The notes beneath the pieces are model-generated. The model had not been told where the DNA came from and searched no databases. It saw only the letters and a list, made by a program, of their open reading frames with translations. Positions 47,713-57,314 of a stretch of 64,000 nucleotides of DNA are shown piece by piece. Numbering within the stretch: position 1 is the stretch's first letter; each line of letters starts with the position of its first letter. Location of the stretch: contig NZ_LMFC01000001.1 of the NCBI RefSeq assembly GCF_001426705.1, positions 733,789 to 797,788 on the forward strand, read 5' to 3'. The stretch comes from Cellulomonas sp. Root485. GTDB lineage: Bacteria > Actinomycetota > Actinomycetes > Actinomycetales > Cellulomonadaceae. A program made the position numbers and the translations under genes.

Positions 47713-47943
47713 TCAGTGCTGGCCGGGCGGCCCGTGCGACGACGTCGGCAGCAGCGAGACGACGCCCCAGCCCACCACGGCCGCGATCGCACCGACGAGG
47801 ACGCCGGTGATGACGGCGTCAGCCGCCCCGCCGCCGCCCAGGAGGGCAAGGACCGCGCCGAGGATCAGCCCGACGCCGCCGGCGACCAGGGCGACGCGCC
47901 GGCGCAGGCGGCGCCGCGACGCCGCGGCACCGCGCACGGCCAC
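47713..47943 (-). CDS. Small two-span membrane protein, hypothetical
   Basis: 76 aa, GTG start at 47943, 1 bp after the IclR-regulator stop. A basic N-terminus (SRRRLRRR) is followed by two hydrophobic helices, VALVAGGVGLILGAVLALLG and VITGVLVGAIAAVVGWGVVS, separated by a short acidic-Gly turn, and a hydrophilic tail. No family is recognised. The tight spacing to the regulator gene suggests co-transcription, and the hydrophobic pattern with a basic N-terminus argues for a real protein. Confidence 0.6.
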   Translation of the reverse strand: MAVRGAAASRRRLRRRVALVAGGVGLILGAVLALLGGGGAADAVITGVLVGAIAAVVGWGVVSLLPTSSHGPPGQH

Positions 47944-47944
47944 G

Positions 47945-48664
47945 TCAGTCCGCCGTCCGTCGCAGGACCTCGGTCAGCCTGTTGGCCGCCGACACGACCG
48001 CGGCAGCGTGCAGCCGGCCCGGCTGGCGGGAGAGGCGCTCGAGCGGCCCGGAGACCGACACGGCGGCGACGATGCGACCCGACGGGCCACGCACGGGCGC
48101 GGACACGGACGCGACCCCGACCTCACGCTCGGAGACCGACTGCGCCCAGCCGCGGCGGCGGACGCCGGACAGGATGGTCGCGGTGAACTTGGCGCCCTGC
48201 AGTCCTCGGTGCAGCCGGTCCGGCTCCTCCCACGCGAGCAGGATCTGCGCGGCGGAACCGGCGTGCATGGTCAGGGTGGCGCCGACCGGGATCGAGTCGC
48301 GCAGACCGATCGGGCGCTCCGCGGCAGCCACGCAGATCCGCTGGTCACCCTGGCGACGGTAGAGCTGGGCGCTCTCGCCCGTGTGGTCGCGCAGCGCGGC
48401 GAGCACGGGCCCGGCGGCGGCGAGGAGGCGGTCCTCGCCAGCGGCCGTCGCCAGCTCCGAGAGGCGGGGTCCGAGCACGAACCGACCCTGCATGTCGCGC
48501 GCCACGAGACGATGGTGCTCGAGCGCCACGGCCAGCCGGTGGGCGGTGGGTCGAGCAAGATGGGTGGCGGTGACGAGCTGCGCGAGCGTCGCCGGGCCGG
48601 CCTCGAGGGCGCTGAGAACGGACGCGGCCTTGTCCAGCACGCCGACTCCGCTAGAGTTGTCCAT
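47945..48664 (-). CDS. ndgR: IclR-family transcriptional regulator, NdgR/LtbR type
   Basis: 239 aa. The N-terminal winged helix includes VLSALEAGPATLAQLVTATH and LARPTAHRLAVALEHHRL; the C-terminal IclR effector domain has ALRDHTGESAQLYRRQGDQR, GATLTMHAGSAAQILLAW and GVASVSAPVRGPSGRIVAAV. It is divergent from leuCD, as in Streptomyces (NdgR) and Corynebacterium (LtbR), where it controls leucine biosynthesis genes. The symbol rests on this synteny and family. ATG at 48664; an inverted repeat lies just upstream. Confidence 0.9.
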   Translation of the reverse strand: MDNSSGVGVLDKAASVLSALEAGPATLAQLVTATHLARPTAHRLAVALEHHRLVARDMQGRFVLGPRLSELATAAGEDRLLAAAGPVLAALRDHTGESAQLYRRQGDQRICVAAAERPIGLRDSIPVGATLTMHAGSAAQILLAWEEPDRLHRGLQGAKFTATILSGVRRRGWAQSVSEREVGVASVSAPVRGPSGRIVAAVSVSGPLERLSRQPGRLHAAAVVSAANRLTEVLRRTAD

Positions 48665-48676
48665 AGGTCGATATTG

Positions 48677-48697
48677 GCGTCTCGCAGGCTGAGATGC
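48677..48697. promoter_or_regulatory. Candidate operator between ndgR and leuC
   Basis: Imperfect 21-bp palindrome, GCGTCTC (48677-48683), 7-bp gap, GAGATGC (48691-48697), six of seven positions complementary. It lies 13 bp upstream of the regulator start and 74 bp upstream of leuC in the 106-bp divergent promoter region, where an IclR-type regulator would be expected to bind. No binding data. Confidence 0.45.
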
Positions 48698-48770
48698 AAG
48701 TACGGCGGCAGACGAGCCGGGAAAACCACTCTCCCGGCCGACGGATCGAACGAGAGAACGGACCGAGAAG

Positions 48771-50225
48771 ATGGCCGGCACGTTGGCGGAGAAGGTCTGG
48801 GATGCGCACGTCGTGCGACGGGGCACCGACGGGGCGCCCGACCTCCTCTACATCGACCTCCACCTCGTCCACGAGGTGACGAGCCCGCAGGCGTTCGAGG
48901 GCCTGCGTCTCGCGGGTCGCCCGGTGCGCCGCCCGGACCTCACCCTGGCGACCGAGGACCACAACACCCCCACGCTGGACATCGACCGGCCCATCGCCGA
49001 CGAGACCAGCCGCACGCAGATCCAGACCCTGCGCAACAACGCCGCCGAGTTCGGGGTGCGCATCCACTCGCTCGGCGACGCGGACCAGGGCATCGTCCAC
49101 CAGGTCGGACCGCAGCTCGGGCTGACCCAGCCGGGCCTGACGGTCGTCTGCGGTGACTCGCACACGTCCACGCACGGGGCGTTCGGCGCGCTGGCGTTCG
49201 GCATCGGCACCAGCGAGGTCGAGCACGTGCTCGCCACGCAGACGCTCCCGCTGGCGCCGTTCAAGACCATGGCGATCACGGTCGACGGCGAGCTGCCCCC
49301 GGGCGCCACCAGCAAGGACATCATCCTGGCGATCATCGCCAAGATCGGCACCGGTGGCGGCCAGGGCTACGTGCTCGAGTACCGCGGCGAGGCCATCCGG
49401 GCGCTGTCGATGGAAGCCCGCATGACCGTCTGCAACATGTCGATCGAGGCCGGCGCCCGCGCGGGCATGATCGCGCCCGACCAGACGACGTTCGAGTACC
49501 TCAAGGGCCGCCCGCACGCGCCCGAGGGTGCCGACTGGGACGCCGCCGTGGCGTACTGGAGCACGCTGAAGACCGACGAGGACGCCGAGTTCGACGTCGA
49601 GGTCGTCCTCAAGGCCGAGGACCTCGAGCCGTTCGTCACGTGGGGCACCAACCCGGGCCAGGGCCTGCCGCTGTCCGGCTCCGTGCCGGTGCCGGAGGAG
49701 ATCGCCGACGCCGACGAGCGCGGCGCCGCCGAGCGGGCCATCGAGTACATGGGCCTGACGCCGGGGCAGCCGCTGCGCGAGATCAAGGTCGACACGGTCT
49801 TCATCGGGTCGTGCACCAACGGCCGCATCGAGGACCTGCGCTCCGTGGCCAAGGTCATCCGCGGCAAGCACAAGTCCGACGACGTCCGCGTGCTCGTGGT
49901 GCCGGCGTCGGCCCGCGTGCGGCTCCAGGCGGAGGCAGAGGGTCTCGACAAGATCTTCCTCGACTTCGGCGCCGAGTGGCGCAACGCCGGCTGCTCGATG
50001 TGTCTGGGCATGAACCCCGACCAGCTCGCCCCGGGGGAGCGCTCGGCGTCCACGTCCAACCGCAACTTCGAGGGTCGGCAGGGCAAGGGCGGGCGCACCC
50101 ACCTGGTCTCGCCGCTCGTCGCCGCCGCGACGGCCATCCGCGGCACGCTGTCCTCCTATGCCGACCTCGACACCGGTGCGCCGACGCCGGACGGCAGCCC
50201 CCTCACCGACCTCCAGACGGTCTGA
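48771..50225 (+). CDS. leuC: 3-Isopropylmalate dehydratase large subunit
   Basis: 484 aa, [4Fe-4S] hydro-lyase subunit that with LeuD isomerises 2- to 3-isopropylmalate in leucine biosynthesis. Cluster ligands are C348 (FIGSCTNGR), C408 and C411 ([11 protein letters not shown]). Also conserved are [36 protein letters not shown] and [13 protein letters not shown] at 48771 with GAGAACGGACCGAGA upstream (AGAAG at 48766). leuD follows after 21 bp. Confidence 0.97.
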   Translation: MAGTLAEKVWDAHVVRRGTDGAPDLLYIDLHLVHEVTSPQAFEGLRLAGRPVRRPDLTLATEDHNTPTLDIDRPIADETSRTQIQTLRNNAAEFGVRIHSLGDADQGIVHQVGPQLGLTQPGLTVVCGDSHTSTHGAFGALAFGIGTSEVEHVLATQTLPLAPFKTMAITVDGELPPGATSKDIILAIIAKIGTGGGQGYVLEYRGEAIRALSMEARMTVCNMSIEAGARAGMIAPDQTTFEYLKGRPHAPEGADWDAAVAYWSTLKTDEDAEFDVEVVLKAEDLEPFVTWGTNPGQGLPLSGSVPVPEEIADADERGAAERAIEYMGLTPGQPLREIKVDTVFIGSCTNGRIEDLRSVAKVIRGKHKSDDVRVLVVPASARVRLQAEAEGLDKIFLDFGAEWRNAGCSMCLGMNPDQLAPGERSASTSNRNFEGRQGKGGRTHLVSPLVAAATAIRGTLSSYADLDTGAPTPDGSPLTDLQTV

Positions 50226-50246
50226 CCCAGGAAAGCGAGCACTGTC

Positions 50247-50912
50247 ATGGAGAAGTTCAGCCAGCACACCGGCGTCGGGGTCCCGCTGCGCCGCAGCAAC
50301 GTCGACACCGACCAGATCATCCCGGCCGTCTACCTCAAGCGCGTCACGCGCACCGGGTTCGAGGACGCGCTGTTCGCCGCCTGGCGCGGCGACCCGTCGT
50401 TCATCCTCAACCAGGAGGCGTACGCGTCGGGCTCCGTGCTCGTCGCCGGGCCCGACTTCGGCACCGGCTCGTCCCGTGAGCACGCCGTGTGGGCGCTCAA
50501 GGACTACGGCTTCAAGGTCGTCATCTCGAACCGCTTCGCGGACATCTTCCGCGGCAACTCCGGCAAGCAGGGTCTGCTGGCCGCGCAGGCGGCGCAGGAG
50601 GACATCGAGCTCATCTGGAAGATCCTCGAGACGCGACCGGGCACGGAGGTGACCGTCGACCTGGAGTCGAAGACGATCACCTGCGACGACGTCGTGGTGC
50701 CGTTCCAGGTCGACGACTACACGCGCTGGCGCCTCATGGAGGGCCTCGACGACATCGGGCTGACGCTCGAGCACGCCGACGAGATCTCCGCGTTCGAGGC
50801 CCGTCGCGAGCCGTGGCGCCCCGCCACCCTGCCGGCCAAGCACCTGCCGCCCGTCGAGATCGTCGCCGCACGGCCGAGCGGAGTGCCGGTCGAGATCGGC
50901 CGCCGCCCCTGA
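50247..50912 (+). CDS. leuD: 3-Isopropylmalate dehydratase small subunit
   Basis: 221 aa swivel-domain partner of LeuC. Conserved blocks: [60 protein letters not shown]. The C-terminal 30 residues are less conserved and Pro/Ala-rich. The ATG at 50247 follows AGGAAAGCGAG. It is second in the leuCD operon and is followed immediately by a hairpin terminator. Confidence 0.97.
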   Translation: MEKFSQHTGVGVPLRRSNVDTDQIIPAVYLKRVTRTGFEDALFAAWRGDPSFILNQEAYASGSVLVAGPDFGTGSSREHAVWALKDYGFKVVISNRFADIFRGNSGKQGLLAAQAAQEDIELIWKILETRPGTEVTVDLESKTITCDDVVVPFQVDDYTRWRLMEGLDDIGLTLEHADEISAFEARREPWRPATLPAKHLPPVEIVAARPSGVPVEIGRRP

Positions 50913-50915
50913 CAC

Positions 50916-50955
50916 CGGTCCGGCGCGCCCTCCCCGCCCGCGGCGCGCCGGACCG
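50916..50955 (+). terminator. Terminator of leuCD
   Basis: Perfect 14-bp stem with arms 50916-50929 (CGGTCCGGCGCGCC) and 50942-50955 (GGCGCGCCGGACCG), 12-nt pyrimidine-rich loop, 3 bp after the leuD stop and 64 bp before the HU gene. Confidence 0.85.
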
Positions 50956-51018
50956 TCTCAGTGACTAGCGTGTGCGCTGGGCCACGGTGCAGTGCGCGCC
51001 GGCCGAGGGAGGACCACC

Positions 51019-51618
51019 ATGCCGGGCAAGTCGCAGATCGCCGACCGGATCGCCGCACGAGGTGCCTCGCGGGCGGCTGCCGCCGCTGCGGTGGAGGCCG
51101 TCCTCGACGAGATCACGACCGCGCTCGCGGCCGGCGAGCGGGTCACGCTCACCGGCTTCGGGACGTTCGAGGCCACCGGACGCGCCGCGCGCACCGGACG
51201 CAACCCGCGCACCGGTGAGGCGCTCGAGGTCGCCGCGACGACGGTGGCCCGGTTCCACCCCGGGGCCACCCTGCGGGCGCGGGTCGCGGCAGGATCGGGG
51301 GAGTCGCTCGGAGCCGTCGCGGACCTGAGCACCCTCCAGGGTCTGGCCGCACCGGAGCCGGTCGCCGCGCCCGAGCCGGCACCCGTGGCGGCAGCCAAGC
51401 CGAAGGCGAAGCCGTCGGTCGCGTCATCGAGCAAGGCGAGCGCGAGCGCGAAGGCGAAGGTGAAGGCCGAGGCGAAGAAGGCCGACGTCAAGAAGCGCGC
51501 CGATGCCGCGAAGAAGGCCGAGGCCAAGAAGCGTGCCGACGCCAAGAAGTCGGCCAAGAAGAAGTCCACTGCCAAGGACAAGAAGAAGTCCGGCAAGGGT
51601 CACGCCAAGAAGAAGTGA
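51019..51618 (+). CDS. hup: HU-family nucleoid protein with lysine-rich C-terminal tail
   Basis: 199 aa. Residues 1-90 are an HU domain: MPGKSQIADRIAARGASRAA, VTLTGFGTFEATGRAARTGR, NPRTGEALEVAATTVARF. From about residue 125 the tail is Lys/Ala-rich with repeated KKADVKKRADAAKKAEAKKR-like units, as in mycobacterial HupB, and would bind DNA or RNA nonspecifically. The HU domain is Ala-rich, and its PKTG arm motif reads NPRTG. ATG at 51019 with GAGGGAGGA upstream; an in-frame GTG/ATG at 50992 is less likely. Confidence 0.92.
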   Translation: MPGKSQIADRIAARGASRAAAAAAVEAVLDEITTALAAGERVTLTGFGTFEATGRAARTGRNPRTGEALEVAATTVARFHPGATLRARVAAGSGESLGAVADLSTLQGLAAPEPVAAPEPAPVAAAKPKAKPSVASSSKASASAKAKVKAEAKKADVKKRADAAKKAEAKKRADAKKSAKKKSTAKDKKKSGKGHAKKK

Positions 51619-51712
51619 CGCCCGGCCCCGTCACGTGAAGGTTTCGCACCCGCCCGGCGTGCCGGTCGTCGTGCGGTCAGGAGCACGCCCGCGCGTGGGA
51701 GACGATGGTTCG

Positions 51713-53029
51713 ATGACCGACCTGCTGTACGTCAACGGTGGCAACCCGCTCTCGGGCGAGATCACCGTCCGCGGTGCCAAGAACTTCGTCTCCAAGGCGA
51801 TGGTCGCCGCGCTGCTGGGGGAGACCCCGAGCACGCTGCGCAACGTCCCGCAGATCCGCGACGTCGCCGTGGTCACCGGGCTGCTGGAGCTCCACGGCGT
51901 CAAGGTCGGTGCCGACGCCGAGGCGGGCGTCCTGCACCTCGACCCGACGGACGTCGAGTCGGCGCACGTCGCGGACATCGACACCCACGCCGGGTCCAGC
52001 CGCATCCCGATCCTGTTCTGCGGCCCGCTGCTGCACCGGCTCGGTGAGGCCTTCATCCCCGATCTCGGCGGCTGCCGGATCGGCGACCGGCCGATCAACT
52101 ACCACCTCGACATCCTGCGACAGTTCGGCGCGGTCGTGGAGAAGACCGACAACGGCATCCACATCCGCGCGCCCCGGCGTCTGCAGGGCACCAAGATCGC
52201 GCTGCCGTACCCCAGCGTCGGTGCCACCGAGCAGCTGCTGCTCACGGCCGTCCGCGCGGAGGGCGTCACCGAGCTCGCCAACGCCGCGATCGAGCCCGAG
52301 ATCCTCGACCTCATCAACGTGCTCCAGAAGATGGGCGCGATCATCTCCGTCGACACCGACCGGTTGATCCGGATCGAGGGCGTCGACCGGCTGGTCGGGT
52401 TCCAGCACACGGCCCTCTCCGACCGGATCGAGGCGGCGTCGTGGGCGTCGGCGGCCCTGGCGACGGGTGGCGACATCTACGTCCGCGGCGCGACGCAGCC
52501 CGAGATGACCACGTTCCTCAACACGTTCCGCAAGGTCGGCGGCGAGTTCGCCATCGACGACGCGGGCATCCGGTTCTTCCACCCCGGTGGGGATCTGCGC
52601 TCGATCACGCTCGAGACGGACGTGCACCCCGGGTTCATGACGGACTGGCAGCAGCCGCTCGTCGTGGCCCTGACGCAGGCCAAGGGCCTGTCGATCGTGC
52701 ACGAGACCGTGTACGAGAACCGGTTCGGGTTCACCGAGGCGCTGGTCGGCATGGGCGCGACCATCCAGGTCTACAAGGAGTGCCTGGGCGGTCGGCCGTG
52801 CCGGTTCGGGCAGCGCAACTTCTTCCACTCGGCCGTGATCTCCGGCCCGACGCCGCTGGCTGCCGCCGACATCGAGGTGCCGGACCTGCGCGGGGGCTTC
52901 AGCCACCTCATCGCCGCGCTGACCGCGAAGGGCACCTCGTCGGTGCGGGGCATCAGCCTCATCGACCGTGGGTACGAGCGGTTCACGGCGAAGCTCGAGG
53001 CGCTCGGCGCCGAGTTCAGCCGGGACTGA
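51713..53029 (+). CDS. murA: UDP-N-acetylglucosamine 1-carboxyvinyltransferase
   Basis: First committed enzyme of peptidoglycan precursor synthesis (enolpyruvyl transfer from PEP to UDP-GlcNAc), cytoplasmic. 438 aa. The catalytic cysteine, often replaced by Asp in fosfomycin-resistant enzymes, is present as C121 in LGGCRIGDRPINYH. GEITVRGAKNFVSKAMVAAL provides the substrate-binding lysine-asparagine pair. Also FQHTALSDRIEAASWASAAL and TDWQQPLVVALTQAKG. ATG at 51713; an open frame extending upstream to 51503 lies inside the HU gene. Confidence 0.95.
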   Translation: MTDLLYVNGGNPLSGEITVRGAKNFVSKAMVAALLGETPSTLRNVPQIRDVAVVTGLLELHGVKVGADAEAGVLHLDPTDVESAHVADIDTHAGSSRIPILFCGPLLHRLGEAFIPDLGGCRIGDRPINYHLDILRQFGAVVEKTDNGIHIRAPRRLQGTKIALPYPSVGATEQLLLTAVRAEGVTELANAAIEPEILDLINVLQKMGAIISVDTDRLIRIEGVDRLVGFQHTALSDRIEAASWASAALATGGDIYVRGATQPEMTTFLNTFRKVGGEFAIDDAGIRFFHPGGDLRSITLETDVHPGFMTDWQQPLVVALTQAKGLSIVHETVYENRFGFTEALVGMGATIQVYKECLGGRPCRFGQRNFFHSAVISGPTPLAAADIEVPDLRGGFSHLIAALTAKGTSSVRGISLIDRGYERFTAKLEALGAEFSRD

Positions 53030-53047
53030 CAGGTAGCATCGGCTCCC

Positions 53048-53812
53048 GTGCAACCGCCGGCCAGATCCAATCGCGCCTACCGCATCGTCGCCCACATCGT
53101 GCGGCCCATCCTGCGCTCGATGACGCGCCACGACTGGAGCGGGACCGAGAACTTCCCCCGCGAGGGCGGGTTCATCGTCACCTCGAACCACATGACGAAC
53201 ATCGACCCGCTGACGTTCGCCCACTTCCTGTGGGACAACGGGGTCGCGCCCAAGATCCTGGCCAAGGCGCCGCTGTTCAAGATCCCCGTGCTGGCGGGCG
53301 TGCTGCGGGCGACGGGCCAGATCCCGGTGTACCGGAACACCTCGTCGGCGGGGGAGTCGCTGACCGCAGCCGTCACCGCCATCGGCGACGGCGACGTCGT
53401 CGCGGTCTTCCCGGAGGGCACGCTGACCCGGGACCCGGACCTGTGGCCGATGGTCGGCAAGACCGGCATCGCGCGTCTCGCGCTGACGACGAAGGCACCG
53501 GTCATCCCCGTCGCCCAGTGGGGCGCGCAGAACCTGCTGGCCCGCTACGGCAAGCTCCTCAAGCCGTTCCCGCGCAAGCTCGTCACGGTGGTCGCCGGCC
53601 CTCCGGTGGTGCTGGACGACCTCTACGACCGCCCGCAGGACACCGCGACGCTGCGAGAGGCCACGGAGCGCGTGATGGACGCCATCACGGCCCTGCTGGC
53701 GCAGGTGCGTGAGGAGGAGCCGCCGGCGGTCCGCTACGACATGCGCAAGCCGCTCGCGCAGGGCGAGAAGAGGGTCGGCGGAGACCACGCGACCCACCCC
53801 GAGCTGCCGTGA
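53048..53812 (+). CDS. plsC: Lysophospholipid acyltransferase (1-acyl-glycerol-3-phosphate acyltransferase)
   Basis: 254 aa. The HX4D motif is H48-D53 in SNHMTNIDPL; the acceptor-site block is AVFPEGTLTRDPDLWPM (the FPEGTxx motif) and a later VIPVAQWGAQNLLARYG. The hydrophobic N-terminal stretch (YRIVAHIVRPIL) suggests membrane association. It acylates lysophosphatidate in phospholipid synthesis, working with gpsA, the next gene, whose product supplies glycerol-3-phosphate. GTG start at 53048; its stop overlaps the gpsA start (GTGA). Confidence 0.92.
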   Translation: MQPPARSNRAYRIVAHIVRPILRSMTRHDWSGTENFPREGGFIVTSNHMTNIDPLTFAHFLWDNGVAPKILAKAPLFKIPVLAGVLRATGQIPVYRNTSSAGESLTAAVTAIGDGDVVAVFPEGTLTRDPDLWPMVGKTGIARLALTTKAPVIPVAQWGAQNLLARYGKLLKPFPRKLVTVVAGPPVVLDDLYDRPQDTATLREATERVMDAITALLAQVREEEPPAVRYDMRKPLAQGEKRVGGDHATHPELP

Positions 53813-54861
53813 CGGCGGACCAGGTGACGCACGACCGGCCGCACACGCCGGGTGCGCCGCGGCTGCGTGCCGCGGTGCTGGGCGCCGGTGCCTGGGGCAC
53901 CACGTTCGCCGCCGTCATGGCCGACGCCGGGTGCGACGTGACGGTCTGGGGTCGCGACGAGAAGGTCTGCCGGCAGATCGCCGACGAGCACCGCAACGAG
54001 GCCTACCTGCCGGGGGTCGAGCTCCCCGCACGGGTCACCGCGTCGAGCGACGCCCGGGCTGTGCTCGCCGGTGCCGACGTCGTCGCGGTCGCCATCCCGT
54101 CGCAGAGCGCGCGCGCCACCCTGACGCCCCTGGCTGACGCCGTCGCGGGGCATGCCGTGGCCGTCTCCCTGATGAAGGGTGTCGAGCTGTCGACCGACCG
54201 TCGCATGAGCGAGGTCGTCGCGGAGTCCCTCGGCATCCCGGCGGACCGGATCGCCGTGGTCTCCGGGCCCAACCTGGCGCTCGAGATCGCGCGCCGGCAG
54301 CCGACGGCGACGGTCGTGGCCTCCACCAGCGAGGCGACCGCCCAGCTGGTGGCGCGGGCGTGCGCGTCCGCGTACTTCCGGCCGTACACGAACGACGACG
54401 TCGTCGGCGTCGAGCTGTGCGGGGCCGTGAAGAACGTCATCGCGCTCGCCGTCGGCATCTCGCAGGGTCGCGGCCTCGGCTACAACACGATGGCGACCGT
54501 GATCACGCGCGGCCTGGTGGAGATCACGCGGCTCGGCCTGGCCCTCGGCGCGGACGCGGACACGTTCCCCGGTCTGGCCGGGCTGGGCGACCTCATGGCC
54601 ACGTGCGCGTCGCCGGACTCGCGCAACCACACGCTCGGCGGCCACATCGGCCGCGGGATGACCCTCGACGAGGCGATCTCCGCCACCGGGGGCACCGCGG
54701 AGGGCGTGAAGTCGTGCCGGTCCGTCCTGGAGCTCGCCACGACCCTGGGCGTCGAGATGCCGATCACGTCGGCGGTCGTGAAGGTGCTGCACGAAGGCCT
54801 GCCGGTCGACCAGCTGGCCCCCCTGCTGCTGGCCCGGCCGCACAAGGCCGAAGGCGCCTAG
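53809..54861 (+). CDS. gpsA: NAD(P)H-dependent glycerol-3-phosphate dehydrogenase
   Basis: 350 aa, reduces dihydroxyacetone phosphate to sn-glycerol-3-phosphate for phospholipids. The dinucleotide motif is VLGAGAWGTTFAAVMADAG; SLMKGVELSTDRRMSEV, VVSGPNLALEIARRQPTAT and the catalytic-lysine block ELCGAVKNVIALAVGISQG follow, then LAGLGDLMATCASPDSRNHT. GTG start overlapping plsC. Its TAG stop (54859-54861) overlaps the TAG stop of the convergent trans-sulfuration gene. Confidence 0.95.
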   Translation: MTADQVTHDRPHTPGAPRLRAAVLGAGAWGTTFAAVMADAGCDVTVWGRDEKVCRQIADEHRNEAYLPGVELPARVTASSDARAVLAGADVVAVAIPSQSARATLTPLADAVAGHAVAVSLMKGVELSTDRRMSEVVAESLGIPADRIAVVSGPNLALEIARRQPTATVVASTSEATAQLVARACASAYFRPYTNDDVVGVELCGAVKNVIALAVGISQGRGLGYNTMATVITRGLVEITRLGLALGADADTFPGLAGLGDLMATCASPDSRNHTLGGHIGRGMTLDEAISATGGTAEGVKSCRSVLELATTLGVEMPITSAVVKVLHEGLPVDQLAPLLLARPHKAEGA

Positions 54862-56009
54862 AGGCTGTCGAGCGCCTGTGCGAGGTCGCGCCAGAGGTCC
54901 TCGACGTCCTCGATGCCGACCGACATCCGCAGCAGGTCCTCCGGCACCGTGAGCGACTCGGTGGTGAAGCGGCGTCGGCGCTCCAGGGTCGACTCCACGC
55001 CGCCGAGGCTCGTGGCGGGCACCCACAGCCGCAGCGCGGCGACGACGGCGTCGGCCGCGGCAGGTCCGCCGTGCGGGCGCAGGCCGATGATCGCGCCGAA
55101 GCCGTCCATGAGCCGCGCGGCCCGCTCGTGGCCCGGGTCCGAGGGCAGGCTCGGGTGCCGGACCTCCGCGACGGCCGCGTGCCCGGCGAGCCGCCGGGCC
55201 AGCTCGGCGGCGTTGCTCTGCGCCCGCTCGACCCGCAGCGCGAGCGTGCGCAGACCGCGCAGGGCGAGCCACACCTCGAACGGCCCGGCGATCGACCCGT
55301 GCAGCGTGCGGTACGCGTGCAGCCGCGCGTGCAGGTCGTCGTCGTCGGCCAGGGCGGCGCCGAGCACGACGTCCGTGTGCCCGGCGAGGTACTTGGTCAC
55401 GGAGTGCACGACGACGTCCGCCCCGTGCTCGAACGGGCGCTGGACCAGGGGGGTGGCGAAGGTGTTGTCGACGCCGACCAGGGCGCCCACCGCGTGCGCC
55501 GCCTCGACCAGCGCCGGGAGGTCGGCGACCTCGAGCATCGGGTTGGTCGGTGTCTCGACCCAGAGCAGGGACGCGGGCCGCGGGTCGCTCAGGGCGGCGA
55601 CCACCGCCGCGGTGTCGTCGATGTCGACCAACGTCACGTCGATGCCGAGGCGCTCCTGCAGGTCCTGCGCGTAGCCGAGCGTGACCTGGTAGGCGTGCCG
55701 CGGGAGGACCAGTCGGCCACCCGGGGGCACCAGGGAGAGCGCCGCCGCGATGGCCGCCATCCCCGAGCCGAACACCAGGGCCGGGTGCGTGGAACCCTCG
55801 AGCGTGCCGAGCGTCTCCTCGAACGGGTGCCACGTCGCGGCGTCCATGCGGCCGTACAGCGGCTCGCCCTGCGCGGGCACACCCTGCGAGACGAAGGTGG
55901 AGGAGAGCACGACGGGTGGGTTCACGGGAGCACCCTGCGTGCGCTCGGGCCGGCCGGCGGCGACGACGAGCGTCGCGGGGGAGAGGTCGTCCACGTGGTC
56001 GGAGGTCAC
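54858..56009 (-). CDS. PLP-dependent trans-sulfuration enzyme (cystathionine gamma-synthase/lyase family)
   Basis: 383 aa from the GTG at 56009. The PLP-lysine is in [16 protein letters not shown]; other family marks are [45 protein letters not shown] and [13 protein letters not shown]. The family includes cystathionine gamma-synthase, gamma-lyase and O-acetylhomoserine sulfhydrylase, which cannot be separated reliably here. It takes part in methionine/cysteine metabolism in the cytoplasm. It is transcribed against the plsC-gpsA-ddl direction and is absent from that block in many relatives, so it may be an insertion. Confidence 0.88.
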   Translation of the reverse strand: MTSDHVDDLSPATLVVAAGRPERTQGAPVNPPVVLSSTFVSQGVPAQGEPLYGRMDAATWHPFEETLGTLEGSTHPALVFGSGMAAIAAALSLVPPGGRLVLPRHAYQVTLGYAQDLQERLGIDVTLVDIDDTAAVVAALSDPRPASLLWVETPTNPMLEVADLPALVEAAHAVGALVGVDNTFATPLVQRPFEHGADVVVHSVTKYLAGHTDVVLGAALADDDDLHARLHAYRTLHGSIAGPFEVWLALRGLRTLALRVERAQSNAAELARRLAGHAAVAEVRHPSLPSDPGHERAARLMDGFGAIIGLRPHGGPAAADAVVAALRLWVPATSLGGVESTLERRRRFTTESLTVPEDLLRMSVGIEDVEDLWRDLAQALDSL

Positions 56010-56090
56010 GCGCCGCACGTTACCCGGGTGACCCACGGATGCGACCAGACGGCCCTGAGGAGCGGTCGCCGCCAGGTAGGGTCGGGCGCG

Positions 56091-57272
56091 ATGGACGCCA
56101 CCTCCCAGCCCTCGGGCCACGACCAGACCCCCTCTCAGACCCGTGGACAGACCCCCCGGAACGGCCGCCGCCCCCGCGTGATGGTCCTGTTCGGCGGACG
56201 CTCCGGTGAGCACGCGATCAGCTGCGCGACGGCAGGCGGCGTGCTGCGCGCCATCGACCGCGACCGCTACGACGTCCTCGCCGTCGGCATCACTCCCGCC
56301 GGCCGCTGGGTGCTCGCCGACGACGACCCCGAGCACTGGGCCATCTCCGAGGGGCACCTGCCGCAGGTCGAGGACACCGCCGCGCACGTGCTGCTCCCGC
56401 AGGCCGTGGACGACCGCGACGTCCAGGTGCTCGAGGCGGGACGGCTGCCTCGGGTGCTCGGCGAGGTCGACGTGGTCTTCCCGCTGCTGCACGGCCCGTT
56501 CGGCGAGGACGGCACGCTGCAGGGCCTGCTCGAGCTGGCCGACGTGCGCTACGTGGGCGCCGGGGTGCTCGCGTCCGCGGTCGGTATGGACAAGCACATG
56601 ATGAAGCTCGTGCTCGCGGGCCACGGCCTGCCCGTCGGCCCCTTCCGCGTGGTGCTCCCGGGCGAGCTGGACCGCGACCCCGACGGCGTCACGGCGCGCA
56701 TCGCCGAGCTCGGGCTGCCGCTGTTCGTCAAGCCTGCGCGCGCCGGCTCCAGCCTGGGCATCTCCCGGGTGACCGACCTGGCCGACCTGCCGGCCGCCAT
56801 CGCCGCGGCCGCGGTGCACGACCCGAAGATCATCGTCGAGGCCGCGATCGTCGGACGGGAGATCGAGTGCGGCGTCCTCGGCGGCCACGACGGCGACCGG
56901 GCACGCGCGTCGTTGCCCGGTGAGATCGTCGTCACCGACCCCCGGCACACGTTCTACGACTTCGAGGCCAAGTACCTCGACGAGGCCGGCGTGACGCTGG
57001 CGTGCCCGGCCGACCTGCCCGACGGGATCGTCGAGGCCGTGCGGGACGCGGCGGTCCGGACCTTCGAGGCAGTCGGGTGCGAGGGGCTCGCCCGCGTCGA
57101 CGTCTTCGTGACCCCGGAGGGCGAGGTGGTCGTCAACGAGATCAACACCATGCCGGGGTTCACTCCGTACTCGATGTACCCCCGCCTCTGGGAGGCGACC
57201 GGTGTGGGCTACGCCGAGCTGGTCGATGAGCTCCTGCGCCTGGCGTTGGCGCGTCCCACCGGACTGCGGTGA
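56091..57272 (+). CDS. ddl: D-alanine--D-alanine ligase
   Basis: 393 aa, ATP-grasp enzyme making the D-Ala-D-Ala terminus of peptidoglycan precursors. VMVLFGGRSGEHAISCATAG begins the N-domain; PLLHGPFGEDGTLQGLLEL and VGMDKHMMKLVLAGHGLPVG are substrate and ATP blocks; FVKPARAGSSLGISRV is the P-loop-like grasp; NEINTMPGFTPYSMYPRLWE is the C-terminal metal-binding region. The ~30-residue N-terminal Gln/Thr extension is unconserved. A Phe/Tyr-type check of the specificity residue would be needed to exclude D-Ala-D-Lac activity; context suggests normal Ddl. ATG at 56091. Confidence 0.95.
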   Translation: MDATSQPSGHDQTPSQTRGQTPRNGRRPRVMVLFGGRSGEHAISCATAGGVLRAIDRDRYDVLAVGITPAGRWVLADDDPEHWAISEGHLPQVEDTAAHVLLPQAVDDRDVQVLEAGRLPRVLGEVDVVFPLLHGPFGEDGTLQGLLELADVRYVGAGVLASAVGMDKHMMKLVLAGHGLPVGPFRVVLPGELDRDPDGVTARIAELGLPLFVKPARAGSSLGISRVTDLADLPAAIAAAAVHDPKIIVEAAIVGREIECGVLGGHDGDRARASLPGEIVVTDPRHTFYDFEAKYLDEAGVTLACPADLPDGIVEAVRDAAVRTFEAVGCEGLARVDVFVTPEGEVVVNEINTMPGFTPYSMYPRLWEATGVGYAELVDELLRLALARPTGLR

Positions 57273-57300
57273 CCCCTGTGGGCGATCTGAGCCGCGCAGG

Positions 57301-57314
57301 TTACGCTTCCGTAG
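57301..57314. promoter_or_regulatory. Inverted repeat in the desaturase upstream region
   Basis: TACG-CTTC-CGTA (57302-57313) is a perfect 4-4-4 inverted repeat within GGTTACGCTTCCGTAGGT, shaped like the TetR-type operators found upstream of actinobacterial fatty-acid desaturases. It lies 225 bp before the assigned GTG. The rest of 57273-57537 shows no convincing ORF. Confidence 0.4.
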
